A stretch of 64,000 nt of DNA from Paraburkholderia dinghuensis (GCF_003837865.1 NZ_RQIS01000003.1:310001-374000); one strand, 5' to 3'. Positions 43,680-53,237 are shown, counted from the stretch's first letter. Notes: generated by a model not told the origin, from the letters alone. Numbers and translations are program-made.

Positions 43680-43763
43680 ATGGAAACGACCACGTTCCCC
43701 CTCCTTTCCCTTCTAGCCGGTGCGCCGCTACGCGCGCTAGCACTAGCGCGCCTGCCGCGCTGA
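43680..43763 (+). CDS. Leucine-rich leader peptide upstream of leuA
   Basis: The 27-residue ORF contains eight leucines, clustered as PLLSLLAGAPLRALALARL. Four of the eight are encoded by CTA, a codon that is rare in GC-rich genomes of this kind. The last part of the ORF forms the inverted repeat GCGCGCTAG / CTAGCGCGC (43732-43740 and 43743-43751). A leucine-rich leader before leuA is the classic arrangement for control by charged tRNA-Leu. No intrinsic terminator with a T-run is visible before leuA, so the mechanism is open. Confidence 0.7.
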   Translation: METTTFPLLSLLAGAPLRALALARLPR

Positions 43764-43870
43764 TCCCGCTCGCCCTCCGTCTGCTTCGTTCATTGTCAGC
43801 GTCGCCAACGGTGGCGCGAACACCCGAATTCCGTTCTTAGACACTGAACAAGCCCCCTTGGAGATCCGAA

Positions 43871-45421
43871 ATGGCAGCAGACAAGCTCATCATCTTCGAT
43901 ACGACGTTGCGTGACGGCGAGCAGTCGCCCGGTGCGTCGATGACGAAGGAAGAGAAGATCCGCATCGCGAAGCAACTGGAGCGCATGAAGGTCGACGTGA
44001 TCGAAGCGGGCTTCGCAGCCAGCTCGAACGGCGACTTCGACGCGATCCACACGATCGCCGGCATGATCAAGGACAGCACGATCTGCTCGCTCGCCCGCGC
44101 GAACGACAAGGACATCCAGCGCGCCGCTGACGCCCTCAAGCCCGCCGATCACTTCCGCATTCACACGTTCATCGCCACCTCTCCACTGCACATGGAGAAG
44201 AAGTTGCGCATGTCGCCCGAGCAGGTGCTCGAGCAGGCGAAGCTGGCGGTGCGCTTCGCGCGCAAGTTCACGAACGACGTCGAATTCTCGCCGGAAGACG
44301 GCAGCCGCTCCGATTTCGACTTCCTGTGCCGAGTGCTCGAAGCCGTCATCAATGAAGGCGCGACCACGATCAACATCGCCGATACGGTCGGCTACGGTGT
44401 GCCCGAGCTGTACGGCAACCTCGTGAAGACGTTGCGCGAGCGCATCCCGAACTCGGACAAGGCCGTATTCTCGGTGCACTGCCATAACGACCTCGGCATG
44501 GCGGTCGCGAACTCGCTGGCCGGCGTGCGGATCGGCGGCGCGCGTCAGGTCGAGTGCACGATCAACGGTCTCGGCGAGCGTGCGGGCAACACGTCGCTCG
44601 AAGAAATCGTGATGGCCGTGAAGACCCGCAAGGACTACTTCGGCCTCGACCTCGGCATCGACACCACGCAGATCGTGCCGGCCTCGAAGCTCGTTTCGCA
44701 GATCACCGGTTTCGTCGTGCAGCCGAACAAGGCCGTGGTGGGCGCCAACGCCTTTGCGCACGCGTCGGGCATCCACCAGGACGGCGTCCTCAAGGCGCGC
44801 GATACCTACGAAATCATGCGCGCGGAAGATGTGGGCTGGAGCGCGAACAAGATCGTGCTCGGCAAGCTCTCGGGCCGCAACGCGTTCAAGCAGCGCCTGC
44901 AGGAACTGGGCATCGCGCTCGACAGCGAAGCCGAGCTGAACCAGGCGTTCGCGCGCTTCAAGGAACTCGCCGACCGCAAGGCCGAGATTTTCGACGAGGA
45001 CATCATTGCGATCGTCACCGAGGAATCGGCAGAAGCGCAGGAGAGGGAGCACTACAAGTTCATCTCGCTGTCGCAGCACTCGGAGACGGGTGAACGTCCG
45101 CACGCACGCATCGTGTTCTCGGCCGACGGTAAGGAAGTGACCGGCGAAGCCGCGGGCAACGGCCCGGTCGATGCGACGCTCAACGCCATCGAAACCGAAG
45201 TGGGCAGCGGCTCGGAACTGCTGCTCTACTCGGTGAACGCAATCACCACCGGCACGCAGGCACAGGGCGAAGTGACGGTGCGTCTGTCGAAGGCGGGACG
45301 TATCGTGAACGGCGTCGGCACTGATCCGGACATTGTCGCCGCGTCGGCGAAGGCGTATATCTCGGCGCTGAACAAGCTGTACTCGGCCGATAGCGACAAG
45401 CTCAATCCGCAGCGTTCGTAA
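43871..45421 (+). CDS. leuA: 2-isopropylmalate synthase
   Basis: LeuA condenses acetyl-CoA with 2-oxoisovalerate, the committed step of leucine synthesis. The 516-residue protein starts with the catalytic domain ([20 protein letters not shown] near residue 7, metal site [16 protein letters not shown] near 205, [14 protein letters not shown] near 233). It ends with the regulatory LeuA dimer domain that binds leucine (residues about 385-516). GGAGATCCGAA precedes the ATG. It is a single-gene unit with its own leader and terminator. Confidence 0.98.
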   Translation: MAADKLIIFDTTLRDGEQSPGASMTKEEKIRIAKQLERMKVDVIEAGFAASSNGDFDAIHTIAGMIKDSTICSLARANDKDIQRAADALKPADHFRIHTFIATSPLHMEKKLRMSPEQVLEQAKLAVRFARKFTNDVEFSPEDGSRSDFDFLCRVLEAVINEGATTINIADTVGYGVPELYGNLVKTLRERIPNSDKAVFSVHCHNDLGMAVANSLAGVRIGGARQVECTINGLGERAGNTSLEEIVMAVKTRKDYFGLDLGIDTTQIVPASKLVSQITGFVVQPNKAVVGANAFAHASGIHQDGVLKARDTYEIMRAEDVGWSANKIVLGKLSGRNAFKQRLQELGIALDSEAELNQAFARFKELADRKAEIFDEDIIAIVTEESAEAQEREHYKFISLSQHSETGERPHARIVFSADGKEVTGEAAGNGPVDATLNAIETEVGSGSELLLYSVNAITTGTQAQGEVTVRLSKAGRIVNGVGTDPDIVAASAKAYISALNKLYSADSDKLNPQRS

Positions 45422-45439
45422 CCGGCGGACCGTACAAAG

Positions 45440-45480
45440 CAAAACCCCCGCGTCTGCAACGTGCGGGGGTTTTGTCTTTT
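45440..45480 (+). terminator. Intrinsic terminator after leuA
   Basis: CAAAACCCCCGC pairs with GCGGGGGTTTTG around a loop of about 11 bases, and TCTTTT follows. It works as a strong terminator for leuA. The A-run before the stem could also serve the opposite strand. Confidence 0.9.
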
Positions 45481-45533
45481 GGGGCGGATGACGCGCGGCG
45501 TACAGCGCGTTTTACGGATTCGCGCGGCAAGGA

Positions 45534-46076
45534 TCAGAACATGTGTCGGCGATCCGGATCGTGCAGCGGATCAGGCGTCTTCTGCGTGAGACGCAGGATG
45601 CCGTCGTTGTCGAAGTAGAAGCTGTAGAGCATGTACCAGACGCCGACGTCCATATAGCGATAGGTCCACACCTCGCGCTGCATCAGCGGGAAATACGAGG
45701 TTTCCATTGGACGGCCGAAGTTCACGAGCACGTCGGCGCGCGTCCATTTGCCGATCTCGGCGCGATAGAACTCGTTCGTGTCCAGCACCTGGCGCACGTT
45801 GACGACTTTGCCGTGCGCGTCTATGTCGGCGGCGACGGTAGTTTCGCCCATTGGCTGGGTCGGCCACATCAGGCGCTTGCCGCCGTCGGGCAGATCATAG
45901 ACCTCGCGCGGCTGGCCGAAGCGCGCGATGACGGCCTCTCCATCGTCGCCTGCGTGGAATTGTGTCCACGGCTGCGCGCAGCCGGCGAGCGCGAGGGCGC
46001 CGAGGCCCGTCACCAGCGCGCGGCGCGCACCGCGCGGCAGGCGGGATGCGATTGCAGTAGTAAGACGGTTGAGCAT
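45534..46076 (-). CDS. Putative outer- or inner-membrane lipoprotein
   Basis: The 180-residue precursor has a signal sequence with a lipobox (LALAGC, cysteine near residue 34), so the mature protein is probably lipid-anchored. The mature part has two G-x-P turns in similar contexts, VIARFGQPREVYDLPDGGKR and VLVNFGRPMET, suggesting an internal duplication that resembles the SmpA/OmlA fold. It ends with aromatic strands (WTYRYMDVGVWYMLYSFYF). The ATG at 46076 follows GGGAGACTCC. The function is unknown. Confidence 0.82.
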   Translation of the reverse strand: MLNRLTTAIASRLPRGARRALVTGLGALALAGCAQPWTQFHAGDDGEAVIARFGQPREVYDLPDGGKRLMWPTQPMGETTVAADIDAHGKVVNVRQVLDTNEFYRAEIGKWTRADVLVNFGRPMETSYFPLMQREVWTYRYMDVGVWYMLYSFYFDNDGILRLTQKTPDPLHDPDRRHMF

Positions 46077-46241
46077 GGAGTCTCCCGATGGCTCTGTCCC
46101 GATGACGCCATTATTGTCGGACCGGTATTTTGACATGCGAAGTGCGGCTTGGGACCACGGCCCCGGGCGGGCTTGCGGTCGCAGCGTCAGCCGTCCTATG
46201 ATCCGCGCTTCGGGCGTCATTGGGAACAAAAGGAACAAGGC

Positions 46242-47585
46242 ATGAAGGCAAGAATTACTCGCGCGGTGGCAGCCGTGCTGCGTTCGCTCGCGCTCGGGGC
46301 AGCGGTCGCTGCTTCAGGCGCGTGGGTTCACGTTGCGCAAGCGCAAGCGCAAGCGCAAGCGCAAGCGCAAGCGCAAGCGCAGGCCGGCACGCCGGCGGGC
46401 GCCCCGATTCAGCTCGCGCTGATCGAGGGCATGTCGGGTCCGTTCGCCGACGCGGGCGCGGCGGTGGAGCGCAACCTGCGTCTCGGCGTCGAGCGTGTCA
46501 ACGCACGTGGCGGCGTAACGCTGCGCGATGGGCGACATACGCTCGAACTCGTCGTGTTCGACAGTAAAGGCAGCACGGAGGCGGCACTGATGCAGCTGCG
46601 CGCCGCCGCGGACCGCCATATCGGTTTCATCCTGCAGGGTAATAGTTCGGCGGTGGCGGCGGCGCTCGTGACTGCGATCGAACGCCAGAACGCACGCGAG
46701 CCCGATAGCCGCGAGGTGTTCCTCAACTATTCTGCCGACGACCCCGCACTCACCGGCACGAACTGCAGTTTTTGGCACTTCCGCTTTGACGCCCACGCTG
46801 GCATGCGTATGGACGCACTCGCGGATGTGATCGGTGCGGATCGGTCGGTCAAGAAGGTGTACCTGCTGAATCAGGATTACAGCTTCGGCCATGACGTGAG
46901 CACGCTTGCGCGGGCGGCGCTGGCGAGCCGCCGCCCCGATATCGCCGTGGTCGGCGACGAGTTTCATCCGGTCGGCCGGGTGAAGGACTTCGCACCCTAT
47001 ATCGCGAAGATTCGCGCGTCCGGTGCCGATGCCGTGATTACCGGCAACTGGGGCAGCGACCTCTCGCTGCTCGTGAAGTCTGCGCGTGAGCAGGGGCTCG
47101 ATACGAAGTTCTATACGTTCTATGGCAATAGCCTCGGTGCGCCGGCAGCGCTCGGCGATGCGGGCGTGAGACGTGTGATTGCCATCGCGGAATGGCATCC
47201 GAACGCAGGCGGCGTGGCCTCCGATGCGTGGTACGCCGCCTTTCGCGCACGCTATCGTGCGCCGCAGGACGACTATCCGGTGCTGCGCATGGAAATGCTC
47301 GTAGAAATGCTCGCGCAGGCGATGACCAACACCGGTTCCGCCGATCCCACCGCAGTGGCGAAGGCGTTGGAGGGCATGCGCTTCGACAACGGCTTCCACC
47401 CGATGTGGATGCGCGCCGACGATCATCAGGTGATCCAGCCCCTTTACGTGATGCAGATGGACAAGGTGGGTACACCCGGCGTGCGTCACGACAACGAAGG
47501 CTCGGGCTACGGCTTTCGAACGGTGCTGGAACTGTCGCCACAAAGCACCGTGCCAGCTACCGCCTGCCGCATGAAGCGACCGTGA
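46242..47585 (+). CDS. Branched-chain-amino-acid-type ABC transporter substrate-binding protein
   Basis: The 447-residue periplasmic binding protein is of the Leu/Ile/Val (peripheral_BP_6) type. The signal peptide runs to about residue 35 and ends in a run of alternating alanine and glutamine encoded by GCGCAA repeats. The mature part starts PIQLALIEGMSGPFADAGAA and shows GNSSAVAAALVTAI, YLLNQDYSFGHDVS and a C-terminal VMQMDKVGTPG. No permease or ATPase genes are adjacent, so its transporter or other partner is elsewhere. The ligand is unknown. Confidence 0.9.
   Translation: MKARITRAVAAVLRSLALGAAVAASGAWVHVAQAQAQAQAQAQAQAQAGTPAGAPIQLALIEGMSGPFADAGAAVERNLRLGVERVNARGGVTLRDGRHTLELVVFDSKGSTEAALMQLRAAADRHIGFILQGNSSAVAAALVTAIERQNAREPDSREVFLNYSADDPALTGTNCSFWHFRFDAHAGMRMDALADVIGADRSVKKVYLLNQDYSFGHDVSTLARAALASRRPDIAVVGDEFHPVGRVKDFAPYIAKIRASGADAVITGNWGSDLSLLVKSAREQGLDTKFYTFYGNSLGAPAALGDAGVRRVIAIAEWHPNAGGVASDAWYAAFRARYRAPQDDYPVLRMEMLVEMLAQAMTNTGSADPTAVAKALEGMRFDNGFHPMWMRADDHQVIQPLYVMQMDKVGTPGVRHDNEGSGYGFRTVLELSPQSTVPATACRMKRP
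46335..46382 (+). repeat. GCGCAA hexanucleotide tandem repeat in a signal peptide
   Basis: Seven exact copies of GCGCAA are followed by one variant, GCGCAG. They encode alternating Ala-Gln at the end of the signal peptide, around the predicted cleavage site. Because the unit is six bases, changes in copy number keep the reading frame. Confidence 0.95.
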
Positions 47586-47729
47586 CGGCAGTCGGCCTTG
47601 TCAGGGCAGGGTGCTCACCCACGACGGACCGCCCGGTCGCGCGAGGACGTTCATCTGGGTGCCGCCCCGGCCGTTATCCGGCCTTTAACCGACCCTCACG
47701 CGGCCCGAATCCTCGCCACCACCCTCCGG

Positions 47730-47758
47730 TTCGCGGCGAATCGGCTCTGTGCTACAAT
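47730..47758 (+). promoter_or_regulatory. Probable rpsO promoter
   Basis: TACAAT at 47753-47758 is a good -10 element; TTCGCG at 47730-47735 is a moderate -35 with 17-bp spacing. The start would be about 65 nt before rpsO. Confidence 0.6.
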
Positions 47759-47828
47759 ACGCCCTTCGTCGTAACCCACGGCACGGCCTTTCTTCCGTGA
47801 CCGCCCGTTAGTTTTAAAGGAAAAGCAA

Positions 47829-48098
47829 ATGTCCGTAGCAGATATCAAGAAGTCCGACATCGTCGCGCAATTCGCGCGCGGCACCGGCGACACGGGTTCG
47901 CCCGAAGTTCAGGTTGCACTCCTGACGTCGCGCATCAACGAACTGACCGGTCACTTCAAGTCGCACGCGAAGGATCACCACAGCCGCCGCGGTCTGCTGC
48001 GTATGGTGAGCCGCCGTCGCAAGCTCCTCGACTACCTGAAGGGCAAGGACGCTGATCGTTACCGCGCGCTGATCGAGAAGCTGGGTCTGCGCAAGTAA
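47829..48098 (+). CDS. rpsO: 30S ribosomal protein S15
   Basis: S15 binds 16S rRNA early in assembly of the 30S platform. The 89-residue protein has the family length and the signatures [20 protein letters not shown] near residue 22 and [16 protein letters not shown] near 41. AAAGGAAAAGCAA precedes the ATG. A terminator and a long hairpin separate it from pnp, as in enterobacteria. Confidence 0.99.
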   Translation: MSVADIKKSDIVAQFARGTGDTGSPEVQVALLTSRINELTGHFKSHAKDHHSRRGLLRMVSRRRKLLDYLKGKDADRYRALIEKLGLRK

Positions 48099-48118
48099 CC
48101 GGAAGGTCTTCCAGCAAG

Positions 48119-48158
48119 ATGCCTGTGTCAGTTCCGCTGATGCAGGCATTTTGTTTTT
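48119..48158 (+). terminator. Intrinsic terminator after rpsO
   Basis: ATGCCTGTGTCAG pairs with CTGATGCAGGCAT (13 bp, two G-T pairs) around TTCCG, and TTTGTTTTT follows. Confidence 0.9.
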
Positions 48159-48264
48159 GAACGGTACGCTTCGCACGAGGCGTGCCGCATAAGCGGCACA
48201 ATGCAGCAACAGTCGTACGTGTAAGCAAGCGCAGTATCAGCAGGGCCAGCCGCGGGGCAGAGCT

Positions 48265-48327
48265 TTGTGTCATTCCAGCGGATCGCGCGTCAGCGCATCT
48301 CAAGCGCGATTCGCTGGAATGGCATAA
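48265..48327 (+). promoter_or_regulatory. Long hairpin in the pnp leader, probable RNase III site
   Basis: CATTCCAGCGGATCGCGC (48271-48288) pairs with GCGCGATTCGCTGGAATG (48304-48321) with one G-U. Outer pairs extend the stem to about 24 bp. In E. coli a long hairpin at this position is cut by RNase III, and PNPase then represses its own synthesis. The same layout here supports conserved autoregulation, by inference. Confidence 0.75.
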
Positions 48328-48420
48328 CACTCCTCTTCCTGCGCGGTGCCGGTCCGAGCAATGCCGTGTCGCGCGCCAAAGGCGCGCAACGCATAACAAT
48401 GAGTAAGGAGTGACTTGACC

Positions 48421-50580
48421 ATGACCATGTTCAATAAAGTCGTGAAAGAATTCAAATGGGGCCAGCACAATGTGCGCCTCGAAACGGGTGAGATCGCCCG
48501 TCAGGCAAGCGGTGCCGTTATCGTCGACGTCGAAGACACCGTCGTGCTCGCCACCGTCGTCGGTGCGAAGACTGCCAAGCCGGGTCAGGACTTCTTCCCG
48601 CTGACCGTCGACTACCTCGAAAAGACCTATTCCGCCGGCAAGATCCCGGGCGGCTTCTTCCGCCGCGAAGGCCGTCCGTCGGAAGGCGAGACGCTGATCT
48701 CGCGCCTGATCGACCGTCCGTTGCGTCCGCTGTTCCCGGAAGGCTTCTACAACGAAGTGCAGGTCGTCATTCACGTCCTGTCGATCAACCCGGAAATCCC
48801 GGCTGACATCCCCGCGCTGATCGGCGCGTCGGCAGCGCTCGCCGTGTCGGGCCTGCCGTTCAACGGTCCGGTCGGTGCCGCTCGCGTGGCCTACATCAAC
48901 AACGAGTACGTGCTGAACCCGACGCGCGCACAGATCAAGGAATCGAGCCTTGACCTCGTCGTCGCCGGTACGGAACGCGCGGTGCTGATGGTGGAATCGG
49001 AAGCCCAGCAACTGCCGGAAGACGTGATGCTCGGCGCCGTGGTTTTCGGTCACGAACAGATGCAAACCGCCATCGACGCGATCCACGAACTCGTGCGTGA
49101 CGGCGGCAAGCCCGAATGGGACTGGCAGCCGGCGCCGAAGAACGAAGCGCTGATCGCGCGCGTTACCGACATCGCCAACACCGACCTGCTCGCTGCGTAC
49201 CAACTGCGCGACAAGCAGCAGCGTTCGGCGAAGCTGAAGGAAGTCTACGCGACGACCTCGGCGAAGCTCGAAGAAGAAGCGGCTGCAGCCGGCACGGTCG
49301 CGGCCGACAAGGCCACGGTCGGCAACATCATTTTCGACCTCGAAGCGAAGATCGTCCGCTCGCAGATCCTGAACGGCGAGCCGCGTATCGACGGCCGCGA
49401 CACGCGCACCGTACGTCCGATCGAAATCCGCACCGGCGTTCTGCCGCGCACCCACGGCTCGGCGCTGTTCACGCGCGGCGAGACGCAGGCGCTGGTCGTC
49501 GCGACGCTCGGCACGAAGGGCGATGAGCAGATCATCGACGCGCTCGAAGGCGAGTACCGCGACCGCTTCATGCTCCACTACAACATGCCCCCGTTCGCGA
49601 CCGGCGAAACAGGCCGCGTCGGTTCGCCGAAGCGTCGTGAAGTCGGTCACGGCCGTCTCGCGAAGCGCGCGCTCGTCGCATGCCTGCCGAGCGCCGAAGA
49701 GTTCGGCTACTCGATCCGCGTCGTGTCGGAAATCACCGAGTCGAACGGTTCGTCGTCGATGGCGTCGGTGTGCGGTGGCTGCCTCGCGCTGATGGACGCC
49801 GGCGTGCCGATGAAGGCGCACGTCGCCGGTATCGCGATGGGCCTGATCCTCGAAGGCAACAAGTTCGCCGTCCTGACCGATATTCTCGGCGACGAAGATC
49901 ACCTCGGCGACATGGACTTCAAGGTGGCCGGTACGTCGGCAGGCGTGACTGCGCTGCAGATGGACATCAAGATCCAGGGCATCACGAAGGAAATCATGCA
50001 GGTCGCGCTCGCACAGGCGAAGGAAGGCCGCATGCACATCCTCGGCAAGATGACCTCGGCGGTCTCGGGCGTGAACACGGAGCTGTCGGCTTATGCTCCG
50101 CGCATGATCACCATCAAGATCAATCCGGAGAAGATCCGCGACGTGATCGGCAAGGGTGGTTCGGTGATCCGCGCGCTGACCGAAGAGACCGGCACGACGA
50201 TCGACATCTCCGACGACGGCGTCGTGACCATCGCGAGCACGTCGAGCGAAGGCATGGCCGAAGCGAAGAAGCGCATCGAGAACATCACGGCTGAAGTCGA
50301 AGTCGGCCAGGTGTACGAGGGCGCAGTCCTCAAGCTGCTGGATTTCGGCGCGATCGTGAACCTGCTGCCGGGCAAGGATGGTCTGTTGCACATCTCCGAG
50401 ATCGCCAACGAGCGCATCAAGGACATCAACGACTATCTGAAGGAAGGCCAGATCGTTAAGGTCAAGGTCATCCAGACGGACGAGAAGGGCCGCGTGCGCC
50501 TGTCGGCGAAGGCACTGCTGAACGAAGCAGCTGCAAACGGCGGCGGCGACGGTGCGCCGCAAGGCGAACCGCAGCAGTAA
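48421..50580 (+). CDS. pnp: Polyribonucleotide nucleotidyltransferase (PNPase)
   Basis: PNPase degrades RNA phosphorolytically from the 3' end and is part of the degradosome. The 719-residue protein has the expected order: first RNase PH domain (residues about 10-230), linker, second RNase PH domain with the active core ([17 protein letters not shown] near 395), a KH domain ([20 protein letters not shown] near 567) and an S1 domain ([18 protein letters not shown] near 635). The start [11 protein letters not shown] at 48421 matches the family; a TTG two codons upstream is closer to AAGGAG. A long hairpin lies in the leader. Confidence 0.98.
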   Translation: MTMFNKVVKEFKWGQHNVRLETGEIARQASGAVIVDVEDTVVLATVVGAKTAKPGQDFFPLTVDYLEKTYSAGKIPGGFFRREGRPSEGETLISRLIDRPLRPLFPEGFYNEVQVVIHVLSINPEIPADIPALIGASAALAVSGLPFNGPVGAARVAYINNEYVLNPTRAQIKESSLDLVVAGTERAVLMVESEAQQLPEDVMLGAVVFGHEQMQTAIDAIHELVRDGGKPEWDWQPAPKNEALIARVTDIANTDLLAAYQLRDKQQRSAKLKEVYATTSAKLEEEAAAAGTVAADKATVGNIIFDLEAKIVRSQILNGEPRIDGRDTRTVRPIEIRTGVLPRTHGSALFTRGETQALVVATLGTKGDEQIIDALEGEYRDRFMLHYNMPPFATGETGRVGSPKRREVGHGRLAKRALVACLPSAEEFGYSIRVVSEITESNGSSSMASVCGGCLALMDAGVPMKAHVAGIAMGLILEGNKFAVLTDILGDEDHLGDMDFKVAGTSAGVTALQMDIKIQGITKEIMQVALAQAKEGRMHILGKMTSAVSGVNTELSAYAPRMITIKINPEKIRDVIGKGGSVIRALTEETGTTIDISDDGVVTIASTSSEGMAEAKKRIENITAEVEVGQVYEGAVLKLLDFGAIVNLLPGKDGLLHISEIANERIKDINDYLKEGQIVKVKVIQTDEKGRVRLSAKALLNEAAANGGGDGAPQGEPQQ

Positions 50581-50706
50581 GTATTGCGGTAGCCTGTAAC
50601 GGTCGGCAGCGTAGCGCTCGCCGGCCGTTTTTTCATGATGGGAAGCCTTGATGGCCCTGCGTATGCGTCGCGTGCGCAGCACCATCCAGACCAGGGAGTA
50701 CGCGAG

Positions 50707-51723
50707 ATGAAGGCAGTCGAGATTACCGAATTCGGTGCGCCGGATGTGCTGAAGCTGACTGAGCGGCCGACGCCCGAACCGAAAGCTGGCGAAGTGCTGA
50801 TCAAGGTAGCGGCGTCAGGCGTCAACCGCCCGGACGTGTTCCAGCGAAAGGGTTCGTATGCGCCGCCGCCGGGCATCTCCGACCTGCCGGGGCTGGAAGT
50901 GGCGGGCGAGATCGTGGGCGGCACGATCGACGAGAAGAACAATCCGTTCGGCCTGAAGATCGGCGACCGCGTGTGTGCGCTGATCGCGGGCGGCGGCTAT
51001 GCCGAATTCGCGGTTGCGCCGCTCGGTCAGTGCCTGCCGGTGCCGAAGGGGCTCTCCGATGTCGAGGCTGCTTCGCTACCCGAAACGTTTTTCACGGTCT
51101 GGTCCAACGTGTTCCAGCGCGGCCAACTTGGCGCGGGCGAGGGCGGTGCGAACGAGACACTGCTCGTGCAAGGCGGTTCGAGCGGCATCGGCGTGACGGC
51201 GATCCAGATGGCGCAGGCGCTCGGCTTCCGCGTGTTCGTGACGGCAGGCTCTGACGACAAGTGCCACGCCTGCGAAGAACTGGGCGCCGAACGCGCGATC
51301 AACTATCGCACCGAGGATTTCGTCGAGGTCGTAAAGGCGCTGACGCACGATCGGGGCGTCGACGTGATTCTCGACATGGTCGGCGGCGGCTATGTGCCGC
51401 GTGAACTTTCGGCACTCGCGGACGGTGGCCGTATCGTGCTGATCGCGACGCTTGGCGGATCCAAGGCGGAGATCGCCATGCACGAGATCCTGCGCCGACG
51501 TCTGACGATTACGGGTTCGACGCTGCGTGCGCGACCCGTGGAATTCAAGGCACGCATTGCTCGGGAGTTGAAGGAGCGCGTGTGGCCGCTTATCGAAGAG
51601 GGTCGCATCAAACCTGTGGTGTTCCGCGTGTTTCCCGCTGCGCGGGCTGCAGAGGCGCATGCGCTCATGGAGAGCAGCGAGCACATCGGCAAGATCGTGC
51701 TCGATTGGGGGCAGACGGCCTGA
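50707..51723 (+). CDS. PIG3-type NAD(P)H quinone oxidoreductase
   Basis: The 338-residue zinc-free member of the MDR superfamily resembles human PIG3/TP53I3 and bacterial quinone reductases. Features are MKAVEITEFGAPDVLKL at the start, ASGVNRPDVFQRKGSYAPPP near residue 38, the nucleotide site GGSSGIGVTAIQMAQALG near 157, and RARPVEFKARIARELKERVW near 275. The frame is open upstream to 50635, but the ATG at 50707 follows GGGAG and matches the family start. It lies between pnp and tpiA. Confidence 0.93.
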   Translation: MKAVEITEFGAPDVLKLTERPTPEPKAGEVLIKVAASGVNRPDVFQRKGSYAPPPGISDLPGLEVAGEIVGGTIDEKNNPFGLKIGDRVCALIAGGGYAEFAVAPLGQCLPVPKGLSDVEAASLPETFFTVWSNVFQRGQLGAGEGGANETLLVQGGSSGIGVTAIQMAQALGFRVFVTAGSDDKCHACEELGAERAINYRTEDFVEVVKALTHDRGVDVILDMVGGGYVPRELSALADGGRIVLIATLGGSKAEIAMHEILRRRLTITGSTLRARPVEFKARIARELKERVWPLIEEGRIKPVVFRVFPAARAAEAHALMESSEHIGKIVLDWGQTA

Positions 51724-51810
51724 GCGCCTTTCGTCCCTCGCGTGGCTTGACCTTTGCGCGTTTTTCCCCGCTTTGTGCCCGTTGACGCGTGGAAATCCGG
51801 CGGTGCTGGT

Positions 51811-51840
51811 TTGACCGGCCTGGATTTCGCACAGTAAAAT
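51811..51840 (+). promoter_or_regulatory. Sigma-70 promoter of tpiA
   Basis: TTGACC at 51811-51816 and TAAAAT at 51835-51840 are separated by 18 bp, with a transcription start near 51847. Downstream, in the untranslated leader, three imperfect repeats of GAAGTTAAAC (51873-51901) lie just before the start codon. Confidence 0.75.
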
Positions 51841-51909
51841 GATGTGTTTTGCGTCCGCTTTTAACGGCAAGAGAATTAACCGAAGTTAAACGGAAGTTAA
51901 CTGAAGGCG

Positions 51910-52692
51910 ATGTCGAATCAACGATCCAAGCTTGTAGTCGGTAACTGGAAAATGCACGGGCGCCTCGCGCCGAACGTAGCGCTCCTGCAGGGCGTCGCAC
52001 GCGGCGCGCAGGCGCTGCCGCAGGACGTGCGGGTGGGTGTGTGCGTGCCGTATCCGTATTTCGCGCAGGCGCAGGCACTGCTCGGCGGAAGTCGTGTGGC
52101 GTGGGGTGCGCAGGACGTATCGGCGCATGAGCAGGGCGCATACACCGGCGAAGTCGCGGCGGGCATGATCGCCGACTTCGAGGCGACGTACGCGATCGTG
52201 GGTCACTCGGAGCGGCGCGCGTACCACGGCGAAAGCCCGGAACTCGTGGCGGCAAAGACGCAGCGCGCGCTGGCGGCGGGTCTCACACCGATCGTCTGCG
52301 TGGGCGAGACGCTCGACGAGCGCGAATCCGGTGCGACTGAATGTGTGGTCGGTGCTCAGCTCAATGCGGTGCTCGTTGTGCTGTCGGCCGATGAGGCTGC
52401 GCGCATTGTTGTGGCCTACGAGCCGGTCTGGGCCATTGGCACGGGAAAGAGCGCGACGTCGGAGCAGGCTCAGCAGGTGCATGCCTTCTTGCGCGCGCGC
52501 CTTGCCGCCAAGGGGGCGCAGGTCGCGGACGTGCCGTTGCTCTACGGTGGCAGTGTGAAGCCGGAAAATGCGGCCGAACTGTTTCGCCAGAACGATATCG
52601 ACGGCGGCTTGATTGGCGGTGCGGCGTTGAAGGAAGGGGATTTTCTCGCGATTTGCGCGGCCGCTGCGGCGGCCGCGGACGTCGCGGGCTGA
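51910..52692 (+). CDS. tpiA: Triosephosphate isomerase
   Basis: TpiA interconverts dihydroxyacetone phosphate and glyceraldehyde 3-phosphate. The 260-residue protein has the catalytic lysine in VVGNWKMHG near residue 14, the catalytic histidine in [14 protein letters not shown] near 99, the catalytic glutamate in [13 protein letters not shown] near 170 and the phosphate loop GGSVKPENA near 215. The ribosome site (GAAGG) is close to the ATG. secG follows on the same transcript. Confidence 0.98.
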   Translation: MSNQRSKLVVGNWKMHGRLAPNVALLQGVARGAQALPQDVRVGVCVPYPYFAQAQALLGGSRVAWGAQDVSAHEQGAYTGEVAAGMIADFEATYAIVGHSERRAYHGESPELVAAKTQRALAAGLTPIVCVGETLDERESGATECVVGAQLNAVLVVLSADEAARIVVAYEPVWAIGTGKSATSEQAQQVHAFLRARLAAKGAQVADVPLLYGGSVKPENAAELFRQNDIDGGLIGGAALKEGDFLAICAAAAAAADVAG

Positions 52693-52784
52693 GAGCTTCG
52701 CGCGTGCCCTTGCCAGGGGCCGCGCAGGTTACGTATGCGCGGGCCGTAGAGGGCGTGCGCTCAACAACGAGTCAGGTGAGTGTG

Positions 52785-53210
52785 ATGCTGGTTTTGAAAA
52801 CATTGGTTATCGTCGTACAGCTTCTGTCGGCGCTTGGGGTCATCGGCCTCGTGCTGCTGCAGCACGGCAAAGGCGCTGACATGGGCGCTGCTTTCGGTAG
52901 TGGTGCTTCGGGCAGTCTGTTCGGCGCGAGCGGTTCCGCGAACTTCCTGTCGCGCACGACCGCGGTGCTGGCGACGCTGTTTTTCGTGTCGACCCTTGCA
53001 TTAACTTACCTGGGGTCTTATCATGCGAAGCCTTCGGCTGGCGTGCTTGGTGCTACGGCTCCTGCTCCGGTTGCGGCATCCCCGGTAGTGGCTCCTGCAG
53101 TTGCTCCTGCGGCGGCTTCACCGGTGGCTGCATCGCCCGTGGCAGCATCCCCGGTAGCAGCATCACCGGCCGCAGCGGCGACGCATCCTGGCAATGACGT
53201 CCCGAAATAA
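52785..53210 (+). CDS. secG: Preprotein translocase subunit SecG with extended A/P/V-rich tail
   Basis: SecG is the accessory membrane subunit of the SecYEG channel. The first 75 residues are standard: a helix at about 4-22, the conserved loop LLQHGKGADMGAAFGSGASG near 25-45, FGASGSANFLSRTTA, and a second helix at 58-77. The last 60 residues are an alanine-, proline- and valine-rich tail with several near copies of PVAAS, much longer than in E. coli. The ATG at 52785 follows AGGTGAGTGTG. Confidence 0.95.
   Translation: MLVLKTLVIVVQLLSALGVIGLVLLQHGKGADMGAAFGSGASGSLFGASGSANFLSRTTAVLATLFFVSTLALTYLGSYHAKPSAGVLGATAPAPVAASPVVAPAVAPAAASPVAASPVAASPVAASPAAAATHPGNDVPK
53065..53185 (+). repeat. Degenerate 15-bp repeats encoding the SecG tail
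   Basis: Units encoding roughly VAASP (such as GTGGCAGCATCCCCG and GTAGCAGCATCACCG) recur several times. They explain the low-complexity C-terminus of SecG. Confidence 0.7.
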
Positions 53211-53237
53211 AAAATTCAAAAAACCTGGGTTTGTGCG

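Noticed and set aside
43802..43815. Small hairpin CGCCA/TGGCG between the leuA leader and leuA as an attenuator terminator
   Set aside because: The stem is only five bases and has no T-run, so a classical terminator cannot be claimed.
47956..50685. Open frame of about 900 codons antisense to rpsO and pnp
   Set aside because: It has the same Arg/His/Asp-rich shadow composition and covers two highly conserved genes.
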